From assembly GCA_031398915.1 (NCBI GenBank), contig JANNOG010000115.1, forward strand, positions 1 to 25,149: 25,149 nucleotides of DNA, read 5' to 3'. Below the pieces are notes generated by a model that had not been told where the DNA came from, searched no databases, and was given only the letters and a program-made list of their open reading frames with translations. Within the stretch, counting starts at the first letter, position 1. Every line of letters starts with the position of its first letter. The translations under genes were made by a program, and so were the position numbers. Of the stretch, positions 1-6,756 are shown piece after piece. This DNA is from JANNOG01 sp031398915 (lineage in GTDB: Bacteria > Actinomycetota > Actinomycetes > Actinomycetales > JBBAYJ01).

Positions 1-35
1 CCCCGCCCCCGGCGGGGCCATCCGCCGACCGCTGG

Positions 36-1340
36 GTGCCCTTCGGGGGGGCGCTGCACCCCGGGGCGCGCGTGGGGGGCGGGGGGGTGCTCCCCCCCAC
101 CCCTCGCCGCTACGGCGACCTCGATCTGGCGACCGACGCGCTGGCCGACGCACTGGCCAGCGCGGTTCGGACATGGCCGCGCGACGGGGTGCCCCACAAT
201 CCGGGCGGCTGGTTGCTGGTGGCAGGGCGGCGGGCGGCGATCGACCGACTCCGTCACGAGGCGGGGGTGGCCCGACGGGCCCGCAACGCGGCGGCTGATC
301 CGACCGTGGCTGCCGGCGACGCCGCGCGCGAGGGGGCCGCCGCCTCGGCCGGCTGGCTCGGCATGGACGACACCCCCGACGAGCGGCTGCTCGCCGGCGG
401 CGTCGACGTCCCGGACGAGCGGCTGCGCCTGACACTGTTGTGTTGCCACCCCGCGCTGGATCGCGACGCCCAGGTGGCCCTCACTCTGCGCCTGGTCCTG
501 GGCCTCACCACACCCGAGATCGCCGCCGGGTTCCTCGTACCCGAAGCAACCCTCGCGCAGCGGATCGTCCGGGCGAAACGCAAGATCAAGGCCGCGGCCA
601 TTCCGCTGTCGCTGCCCGCCGACCTGGCCGAACGGCTCGACGCCGTGCTGTCGGTGATCTATCTGGTCTTCACCGAGGGGCACTTCAGCGCAGGTGGTGG
701 TGACCTGGTGCGGGTGGACCTCGAGGCCGAAGCCATCCGGCTGGGGCGCGTCGTCGAGTCGCTGGTTCCCGGTCGACCCGACGTCCTCGGTCTGTTGGCC
801 CTCATGCTGTATCACCACGCGCGGCGGGCAGGCCGGACCGACGCCGCCGGGGATCTGGTCCTGCTGAACGACCAGGACCGCTCGGCGTGGCGCCGCGACG
901 AGATCGCCGAGGCGAATGACCTCCTGGCCCGCACCATGCGGCTGGCTCCGCCCAGTCGCTACCCGCTGATGGCGGTGATCGCCGGACTGCACGCCAACGC
1001 GCCGACCGCCGACGCCACCGATTGGGCGTCGGTGGTGCAGGCGTACGACGCACTGGTCGACCTCGACCCCTCGCCCGTGGTCGCCCTCAACCGGGCGGTG
1101 GCCGTGGCCATGATCGATGGCCCCGAGGCGGGCGTGAGCGTGCTCGACCAGCTGGCCGGCCTGTCCGGCTACCACGCGTTCCATGTGGCCAGGGGAAACC
1201 TGTTGATGCGCGCCGATCGCCCCCGCGAGGCGCGGGACGCCCTGACCGAGGCGCTGCGACTGGCCGTCAACGACACCCAGCGGCGCCACCTCGCGGGCCT
1301 GATCGGTCGCATCGACGACGAGGCGGTCGTGACATCGTGA
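36..1340 (+). CDS. ECF RNA polymerase sigma factor with C-terminal extension (DUF6596 type), 5' end doubtful
   Basis: This is an alternative sigma factor that directs RNA polymerase to a specific promoter set. Region 2 begins around residue 25 (RRYGDLDLATDAL, then WPRDGVPHNPGGWLL and AIDRLR). Region 4 follows near residues 145-190 (LTLRLVLGLTTPEIA, then RIVRAKRKIK). The rest is the long helical C-terminal extension typical of this subfamily, including YLVFTEGHFS and LMLYHHARRAGR, and it may act as a built-in regulatory domain in place of a separate anti-sigma factor. The length fits the family at about 410-430 residues. The first 24 residues are Gly/Pro-rich and do not resemble the family, and they come from runs of G and C at the window edge. 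The frame is open to the edge, so the GTG at 36 is only a placeholder. Family members usually follow a YCII-domain gene, which would lie outside the window. Confidence 0.85.
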   Translation: MPFGGALHPGARVGGGGVLPPTPRRYGDLDLATDALADALASAVRTWPRDGVPHNPGGWLLVAGRRAAIDRLRHEAGVARRARNAAADPTVAAGDAAREGAAASAGWLGMDDTPDERLLAGGVDVPDERLRLTLLCCHPALDRDAQVALTLRLVLGLTTPEIAAGFLVPEATLAQRIVRAKRKIKAAAIPLSLPADLAERLDAVLSVIYLVFTEGHFSAGGGDLVRVDLEAEAIRLGRVVESLVPGRPDVLGLLALMLYHHARRAGRTDAAGDLVLLNDQDRSAWRRDEIAEANDLLARTMRLAPPSRYPLMAVIAGLHANAPTADATDWASVVQAYDALVDLDPSPVVALNRAVAVAMIDGPEAGVSVLDQLAGLSGYHAFHVARGNLLMRADRPREARDALTEALRLAVNDTQRRHLAGLIGRIDDEAVVTS

Positions 1341-1753
1341 GCGACATGCCCGGACTGGACGCGGCCGGCGCGGCATCGGTCGCAGACGCGATGCTCCGCG
1401 ACGGGCGCCCGATGATCGACGTCTGGCGCCATGCCGTCGCACAACTGCTCGACGACTACCAGAGCGACCTGCTCCATCACGGAGTGGACCGCGCGCAGCG
1501 ACGCCTGCTCGACGAGCCGCCCCTCACGTCGTCACCCCAGGTCGATGCCGCCCTCGCAGCGCTGGCCGAGCACCTCTCCCGTCGCGACGGGTGGGAGACC
1601 CCGGACTGGGCCCGCAGGCCTGCCCGCTACACGCGACAGTGGTGGTTCGTCACTCCGCTGCGTGGAATGCATGCGACGGCACTCCAGCAGTCGCCGCCGT
1701 CGTTTCGCACCCGTGGAGTGTTCATCACCCGGGACGCCCTGGTGCGGGTATGA
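1337..1753 (+). CDS. Small unknown protein paired with a nucleotidyltransferase (candidate antitoxin)
   Basis: This 138-residue protein has no function I can name with certainty. The GTG at 1337 overlaps the sigma-factor stop as GTGA, and its own TGA at 1751 overlaps the next start as ATGA, so it is probably translationally coupled on both sides. An ATG at 1346 is an alternative start. The N-terminal half is acidic and helical (DVWRHAVAQLLDDYQSDLL). The C-terminal half has a pattern I associate with proteins encoded just upstream of DUF6036 nucleotidyltransferases: EPPLTSSPQVDAALAALAEHL, then PDWARRPARY, WWFVTPLRGMHA and a terminal SFRTRGVFITRDALVRV. There is no signal peptide or membrane segment. 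By position and coupling it could be the antitoxin of a two-gene module. That role is inferred. Confidence 0.75.
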   Translation: MSDMPGLDAAGAASVADAMLRDGRPMIDVWRHAVAQLLDDYQSDLLHHGVDRAQRRLLDEPPLTSSPQVDAALAALAEHLSRRDGWETPDWARRPARYTRQWWFVTPLRGMHATALQQSPPSFRTRGVFITRDALVRV

Positions 1754-2292
1754 CGCCGCCGTTCACCCGGGAATTCATTCACGAACTCTTCCACGCCCTC
1801 TCGGAAGAGTTGGCCGGTCACCACCAACGAGCTGAAGTGTTCCTCGTCGGTGGCGCCGCGGTCGCTCTGAGCTTCGACTCGGCACGCACGACCCGCGATC
1901 TGGACGCCATATTCATACCCACCGCTGCGGTCCGCGACGCCGTTCGCGCGATAGGTCGTCTGCGCAATCTTCCTGAGGACTGGCTCAACGATGCAGTGAA
2001 GGGATTTCTACCCGGGACTGACGAGCGGGCCGTGCGGTTCTTCAGCACCGACCACTTGACCGTGGACGTCGCCTCTCCCGAGTATCTGCTGGCGATGAAA
2101 CTGTTGGCGTCACGCCCCGAATACGACTCCGAGGACATCGCGCTGCTGTATCGAGTATTGGGATTCACCACGGTCGCAGAGGGCTTGGACCTCGTCGAAC
2201 AGGCATACCCAGGCCGGCCCTTGGAGGCCAAGGTCCAATTCCTCCTCGAGGAGATCGTGTCCGGAATGCAGGATCTCGACCCTGATCAGTGA
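1750..2292 (+). CDS. DUF6036/AbiEii-like nucleotidyltransferase
   Basis: This 180-residue protein has a DNA polymerase beta-like nucleotidyltransferase core. Gly34-Gly35 in VGGAAVAL is followed by Asp50 and Asp52 in TTRDLDAIF, and a likely third metal ligand is Asp106 in LTVDVAS. The segment EYLLAMKLLASR with the later DSEDIALL is typical of the AbiEii/DUF6036 group, in which Lys117 would contact the nucleotide. The start overlaps the upstream stop as ATGA. Related proteins (MenT, AbiEii) are toxins that transfer nucleotides to tRNA acceptor stems or other targets and act with a neighbouring antitoxin. A toxin role here is inferred from that relationship and from the coupled small partner. 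The gene ends 7 nt short of the convergent glpK stop. Base composition appears less GC-rich than glpK. Confidence 0.8.
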   Translation: MTPPFTREFIHELFHALSEELAGHHQRAEVFLVGGAAVALSFDSARTTRDLDAIFIPTAAVRDAVRAIGRLRNLPEDWLNDAVKGFLPGTDERAVRFFSTDHLTVDVASPEYLLAMKLLASRPEYDSEDIALLYRVLGFTTVAEGLDLVEQAYPGRPLEAKVQFLLEEIVSGMQDLDPDQ

Positions 2293-2299
2293 CTGGTCC

Positions 2300-3808
2300 C
2301 TAGTCGACCCAGTCCAAGGTCCGGTCGACCGCCTTGCACCACTGGCGGTATGTCCGGGCAACGTCGTCGGCAGCCATGGTCGGGCTCCAGCGATGGCCCT
2401 CGGCCCACACGTCAGCGATGGCATCGGTCGAGTCGAACACTCCGACGGCCAGGCCGGCAGCCACCGCGGCGCCCAGCGCGGTCGTCTCGGCCACCGCCGG
2501 GCGGATCACCGGGACGCCCAGGACGTCGGCCTGGAACTGCATCAGCAGGTCGTTGCCGACCATCCCGCCGTCCACCCGCAGCTCGGTGAGGGCTGCCCGC
2601 CCGCCGGCGGCGGCGTCGGCGTTCATGGCATCCAGCACCTCGCGGGTCTGGAACGCCGTCGCCTCCAGAGCGGCGCGGGCGATGTGTGCCTTGGTGGCAT
2701 AGCGGGTCAGGCCGACGATCACCCCACGGGCATCGGGTCGCCACCGCGGCGCGAACAGACCCGAGAACGCCGGGACCACGTACACGCCACCGTTGTCGGC
2801 GACGCTGGCCGCCAGCTCCTCCACCTCGGCCGCGCTGGAAATGATCCCCAGATTGTCCCGCAGCCACTGCACCAACGACCCCGTGACGGCGATCGATCCC
2901 TCCAGCGCGTACACCGGGGACTCGCCTGCGATCTGATAGGCCGGGGTGGTCAGCAGGCCGTGCGCGCTGAACACCGGGGACCTTCCGGTGTTGAGCAGCA
3001 TGAAGTTGCCGGTGCCGTAGGTGTTCTTGGCCATCCCGGGCTCGAAGCACGCCTGACCGAACGTTGCGGCGTGCTGGTCCCCCAGGACGGCCCCGATGGG
3101 CACGCCCTCCAGAGCGGGCAGGCCTGTGACTCGGCCGAACACGGCCACCGACGGCGCGATCTCGGGCAGCATCGCCATCGGCACACCGACCTCGGCCGCG
3201 ATGTCGGGGGCCCACTGCAGGGTGTCGATATCGGCCAGCAGGGTGCGCGAGGCGTTCGTGACGTCGGTGACGTGACGGCTGTCACCGACACCCCCGGTCA
3301 GGTGCCACACCAGCCACGAGTCCACCGTCCCGAACAGCAGCTCGCCCCGCTCGGCCCTGGACCGGGTGCCCGTCTCGTCCAGCAACCACGCGATCTTGGG
3401 GCCGGAGAAGTACGTGGCGATCGGCAATCCGGTGCGGCGACGAAACCGGTCGGGGTCGCCCTGGGCGAGGTCGGCGCAGCGGGCCGTGGTGCGGGTGTCC
3501 TGCCACACGATGGCCGCAGCGACGGGTCGCCCGGTTGCCCGGTCCCACACGACCGTGGTCTCGCGCTGGTTGGTGATGCCTACGGCCGCCACGTCGGCAG
3601 CCCTCAGCCCGGCACGGTCCATCGCCTCGGCCACGACAGTCCGGACGTTGGCGAGGATCTGCTCGGCGTCGTGCTCGACCCAGCCGGCCCGCGGGTAGGA
3701 CTGGTCGTGCTCGGCGTGTGCGCCGGCGACGACGCGGGCACCCGCGTCGAACACCAGGCATCGCGTGGACGTCGTGCCCTGGTCGATGGCGACGAGGTGG
3801 TCAGCCAC
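2300..3808 (-). CDS. glpK: Glycerol kinase
   Basis: The enzyme phosphorylates glycerol to sn-glycerol 3-phosphate with ATP in the cytoplasm, feeding glycolysis and phospholipid synthesis. The 502-residue protein is full length for the FGGY kinase family. The N-terminal phosphate loop is AIDQGTTSTRCLVF (Asp9-Thr13). It also has QRETTVVWDRATG with IVWQDTRT, the substrate-site segment FSGPKIAWLL, the GDQHAATFGQ active-site segment near residue 250, and the C-terminal LRVDGGMVGNDLLMQFQADV of the ATP lobe. The GTG start at 3808 overlaps the last 8 nt of guaB3, so the two are probably translated from one transcript. No glycerol facilitator or glpD is next to it. The reading frame extends far upstream inside guaB3 without homology, which rules out a longer protein. 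Confidence 0.97.
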   Translation of the reverse strand: MADHLVAIDQGTTSTRCLVFDAGARVVAGAHAEHDQSYPRAGWVEHDAEQILANVRTVVAEAMDRAGLRAADVAAVGITNQRETTVVWDRATGRPVAAAIVWQDTRTTARCADLAQGDPDRFRRRTGLPIATYFSGPKIAWLLDETGTRSRAERGELLFGTVDSWLVWHLTGGVGDSRHVTDVTNASRTLLADIDTLQWAPDIAAEVGVPMAMLPEIAPSVAVFGRVTGLPALEGVPIGAVLGDQHAATFGQACFEPGMAKNTYGTGNFMLLNTGRSPVFSAHGLLTTPAYQIAGESPVYALEGSIAVTGSLVQWLRDNLGIISSAAEVEELAASVADNGGVYVVPAFSGLFAPRWRPDARGVIVGLTRYATKAHIARAALEATAFQTREVLDAMNADAAAGGRAALTELRVDGGMVGNDLLMQFQADVLGVPVIRPAVAETTALGAAVAAGLAVGVFDSTDAIADVWAEGHRWSPTMAADDVARTYRQWCKAVDRTLDWVD

Positions 3809-4943
3809 CGACCGAGGCGTCCTCTGAGGGTCGGTGTGCACTGACGACGACCTCGACCCGTTGGAACTCCTTGACGTCGACGTACCCGGTCGTCGCCATG
3901 GCCCGGCGCAACGCACCGAACAGGTTCGCCGTGCCGTCGGCGGATCGACCCGGACCGGTGAGGATCTCGGCCAGGCCGGCCACCGTGCCGACGTGCACCC
4001 GCTCGCCCCGTGGGACCTCCGGGTGGTAGGCCTCACGACCCCAGTGCCAACCCCGACCGGGCGCTTCGACCGCCCGCGCCAGTGCCGCACCCAACATGAC
4101 GGCGTCTGCGCCGCAGGCGACCGCAGCGACGATGTCGCCCGATCGACCCAGCCCACCGTCGGCGATGACGTGGACGTAGCGACCACCGGACTCGTCCAGG
4201 TAGTCGCGTCGAGCCGCAGCCACGTCGGCGATCGCGGTCGCCATCGGGGCCTGGATGCCGAGGGTGAGCCGGGTGGTGTGTGCCGCTCCCCCACCGAATC
4301 CGACCAGCACCCCGGCGGCTCCGGTCCGCATCAGGTGCAGCGCAGCGGTGTACGTGGCGGCACCGCCGACGATCACCGGCACGTCCAGTTCGTAGATGAA
4401 CTGCTTGAGGTTGAGCGGCTCGGCGTCGCCGGAGACGTGCTCGGCCGAGACGGTGGTTCCGCGAATGACGAAGAGGTCCACCCCTGCCTTGGCGACGGTG
4501 GCCCACAGGTCCGCGGTGCGTTGCGGGCTGAGCGATCCGGCAACCGTCACGCCGGCCGCGCGGATCTCGTCCAACCGCTGGGTGATGAGATCGTCCACGA
4601 TCGGGGCGGCGTAGATCTCCTGCAGTCGCGCCGTCGCGACCGCGGGATCGAGCGTGGCGATCTCGGCCAGCAACGGCTCGGGATCGGCGTAACGGGTCCA
4701 CAGCCCTTCGAGATCCAGGATGCCCAGCCCGCCCAGACGCCCCACCGCGATCGCCGTCGCAGGGCTCATCACCGAGTCCATCGGCGCGGCCAGCAACGGC
4801 AGCTCGAACCGGAAGGCGTCGATCTGCCACGCCGTGGACACCACCTGGGGGTCGCGGGTCCGACGTGACGGCACGACGGCTATGTCGTCCAACGAATACG
4901 CCCGGCGGCCGCGTTTGCCGCGTCCGATCTCGACCTCTGTCAC
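3801..4943 (-). CDS. guaB3: GuaB3-family IMP dehydrogenase-related protein
   Basis: This 380-residue (beta/alpha)8 barrel belongs to the IMP dehydrogenase/GMP reductase superfamily. It lacks the two CBS domains found in the true enzyme encoded at 8051-9556. The N-terminus EIGRGKRGRRAYSLDDIAVVPS and the LAAPMDSVMSPATAIA segment are diagnostic of the actinobacterial GuaB3 group. Where IMP dehydrogenase has its catalytic Cys loop (GSICTTR), this protein reads GFGGGAAHTTR, so the Cys is absent. The phosphate-binding segment IADGGLGRSGDIVAAVACGAD is kept. The activity is not settled from sequence; a GMP-reductase-like or regulatory role in purine balance is possible. The GTG at 4943 is chosen because homology begins there and a -10 hexamer lies 7 nt upstream. 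It runs into glpK with an 8-nt overlap. Confidence 0.93.
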   Translation of the reverse strand: MTEVEIGRGKRGRRAYSLDDIAVVPSRRTRDPQVVSTAWQIDAFRFELPLLAAPMDSVMSPATAIAVGRLGGLGILDLEGLWTRYADPEPLLAEIATLDPAVATARLQEIYAAPIVDDLITQRLDEIRAAGVTVAGSLSPQRTADLWATVAKAGVDLFVIRGTTVSAEHVSGDAEPLNLKQFIYELDVPVIVGGAATYTAALHLMRTGAAGVLVGFGGGAAHTTRLTLGIQAPMATAIADVAAARRDYLDESGGRYVHVIADGGLGRSGDIVAAVACGADAVMLGAALARAVEAPGRGWHWGREAYHPEVPRGERVHVGTVAGLAEILTGPGRSADGTANLFGALRRAMATTGYVDVKEFQRVEVVVSAHRPSEDASVGG

Positions 4944-4950
4944 CTGGTGA

Positions 4951-4956
4951 ACCCTA
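4951..4956 (-). promoter_or_regulatory. Probable -10 element of a leaderless guaB3 promoter
   Basis: On the minus strand the hexamer TAGGGT fits the actinobacterial TANNNT pattern. It is followed by 7 nt and then the guaB3 GTG, which would place the transcription start on or next to the start codon. No convincing -35 box or Shine-Dalgarno sequence is seen. Confidence 0.45.
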
Positions 4957-5061
4957 GCCGCCCACCACCCGATCGGGGCCGCTCGTGTCGGCGTGCCGAT
5001 GGCGCCGGGCCGAACCCGACCTCGTCGTCTCCTGGCCCAGCGAATCGGCCGACCTGTATGC

Positions 5062-5388
5062 CTAGCGAGGGGTGACCTCCCCCATCTCCCCCCAGCCGTC
5101 ACCGGTCGCATCCCCGACATAGATCAGACCCGGGGTCTCGGCCACCACGTCGGGCATCCACGACATCGCCGTCCTGAAATGTTCGGTCGTCACATGGGCC
5201 GCACCCGCCTCGCCGTCGGCGAACGCCTCGACCAGGTAGTAGACGGTCGGGTCGTCGACACTGCGTGACCACTCGAAGAACAGGTTGCCCGGCTCGGCTC
5301 GAGTGCCCCGCGTGAAGTCGTCGACGAGGGCCATCCACTCGTCGGCGCGTTCGGCACGGATCGTCCACTTGACGTTGATGAGGATCAT
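5062..5388 (-). CDS. Antibiotic-biosynthesis-monooxygenase-fold (ABM/YgiN-like) protein
   Basis: This 108-residue protein has the ferredoxin-like ABM fold, known from quinol monooxygenases, heme-degrading enzymes and related small dimeric proteins. Typical features are the opening strand MILINVKWTIRAERADEWMALV, the middle NLFFEWSRSVDDPTVYYLVEAF, and the helix ending HVTTEHFRTAM. The His in TEHF is the residue usually kept in this family. The ATG at 5388 has a good ribosome binding site (AAGGA about 6 nt upstream) and matches the family start. The longer open frame upstream runs through the palindromes and is not coding. A quinone or reactive-metabolite role is possible, but the substrate cannot be read from sequence. 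The gene is divergent from the truncated ATPase. Confidence 0.85.
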   Translation of the reverse strand: MILINVKWTIRAERADEWMALVDDFTRGTRAEPGNLFFEWSRSVDDPTVYYLVEAFADGEAGAAHVTTEHFRTAMSWMPDVVAETPGLIYVGDATGDGWGEMGEVTPR

Positions 5389-5436
5389 CGGAGTCCTTCC
5401 GGCTAGCAGCCACGGACGACCATGCTGACTCACACC

Positions 5437-5464
5437 CGTACCAAAAACCCTGGTTTCTGGTACG
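5437..5464. repeat. 28-bp near-perfect palindrome, copy 1
   Basis: The two 14-nt halves, starting CGTACCAAAAACCC, match in reverse complement at 12 of 14 positions. It lies between the divergent ABM and ATPase genes and is followed after 5 nt by a second palindrome of the same core (TACCA-AAA-CCC / GGGTTT-TGGTA). It could be an operator, a DNA-end or processing site, or a REP-like element. The AT-rich core stands out in this GC-rich region. Confidence 0.85.
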
Positions 5465-5469
5465 AGCCT

Positions 5470-5495
5470 GTACCAAAACCCTGGGTTTTTGGTAT
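5470..5495. repeat. 26-bp palindrome, copy 2, reaching the ATPase start codon
   Basis: The left half TACCAAAACCC pairs with GGGTTTTTGGTA on the right around a single T, with one bulged base. It repeats the core of the palindrome at 5437-5464, so together they form a tandem pair of dyads with centres about 32 bp apart, or roughly three helical turns. The ATG at 5494 lies at its right edge. Confidence 0.85.
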
Positions 5496-6756
5496 GGCAA
5501 CTACCGCACGGGCCATGCGTGACGACGAGATCCGCGCCTTTCTGGCGCTGAGTAACCCCTGGTGGGCCGCCGCAGCAGCGCACGCCGACCCCACTGCGTG
5601 GCAAGACGCCCACCCTGCCCTCAAGCAGCGGGCTCGCTTCGACGTCGGATATCGCTCGGCAATCATTGACGACGTCGCCAACGGACCGGTCACAGATCGG
5701 CTGGTCGTGTCGACCGGACCTCGCCGCATCGGCAAGAGCGTCGTCCTGCTCGACGCGGCTGCATCACTGTGTGACCGTCCTGATGTCGACCCACGGCAGG
5801 TCATCCATGTCGCATGTGACGGAATGCGCGACCGAGACCTTCGCCGGGTCCTCGTCCTCGGTCAGAACCCGACACGAACGATCGACGCTCAACCCGGACG
5901 TCGACGAATCTGGCTATTGGACGAGGTCTCAGGCATCGACGGCTGGACGGCTGTCCTCAAGCATGCGCGAGACAACACCAGTTTCGCCGACGACACCGTC
6001 ATCGCGACCGGAAGTAGATGGCGGACCTCTGCTGACGTCATGGGGAACTTGCTGGCTGGTCGTGCCGGAACGACCCCGGGACGGCGCATGCGACACCTGC
6101 TACCGATGAGCTGTCGCGACTTCGTCACCGCGACACGACGGGATCTGCCACTACCTCCGCGAAGTCACCCCTCCGATCTGCAGTCCCCCGAAGCGGCACG
6201 CAACCTGTCCGCTCTCCAATACACCGTGGACGACTATGATTTGGCTTGGCAGGACTTCCTCAGCTGCGGTGGTTTCCCCCGTGCCGTCGCCGAGTACGAC
6301 ATTCAGGGAGCCACATCCCCGGAACACTATGCCGATATAACCGCTTGGCTGACCGGAGACATCCACGCCGACGCCAATCCGGACTCGATCCCGCTCTTGC
6401 TGTCCACATTGGCCCAGCGCCAAGGAAGCCCCCTCAACATCACAGCGACAGCTGAGACGCTGAACATTGGATCGAGAACATCTCTGTCGTCGCGACTGGA
6501 CCGTCTGGTGTCGACGTTCGGTGCGCTCTGGTGTCCGCAACGCACGGACAACGGTGCACCTCTGGTGGGCAGTCAAGCCAAGTTGTATCTGATGGACCCT
6601 CTATTGGAGTGGCTACCGAGTCGCGTCCGTGTGGGCGGTGCCGGCGCCTTTGGTCACCGCCACCCTCTAAGCCCTCAGAGGGCTGGGACGGTCGCCAACC
6701 CGGCGGCCAACCGCTCGGCGGTCACCGCTTCGTCGCTCATCCGCCCGCCGAGGTAG
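5494..6756 (+). pseudogene. DUF4143-type AAA ATPase, truncated at its 3' end
   Basis: The protein has a Walker A motif at residues 75-82 (GPRRIGKS), Walker B at 141-144 (LLDE) and a sensor-like stretch VIATGSRWRTSADV. It also has LLPMSCRDF, CGGFPRAVAEY and a winged-helix segment (ETLNIGSRTSLSSRLDRL), the order seen in the AAA ATPase/DUF4143 family common in actinobacteria. Family similarity stops after LYLMDPLLEWLPSRVRVG, near 6640. The last 35-40 codons are unrelated and read antisense through the 3' end of trpB, so the roughly 100-residue DUF4143 C-terminal domain is missing. The ATG at 5494 or 5515 could be the start; no clear ribosome binding site decides. Base composition looks lower in GC than its neighbours, consistent with acquisition. 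The ATPase core could still fold, so partial function cannot be excluded. Confidence 0.8.

Noticed and set aside
2393..3844. 483-codon plus-strand frame across glpK
   Set aside because: Antisense shadow of glpK; rich in Gly, His and Arg with no domain pattern.
3809..4294. N-terminal extension of glycerol kinase
   Set aside because: It lies wholly inside guaB3 in another frame; GlpK homology begins at GTG 3808.
5437..5495. Palindromes as a Rho-independent terminator pair
   Set aside because: They lie between divergent genes, where no transcript needs to end, and no clean T tract follows a GC-rich stem.
6670..6684. AGCCCTC-A-GAGGGCT dyad at the trpB stop as a terminator
   Set aside because: The usable stem is only about 5 bp and no T run follows on the trpB strand; too weak to call.
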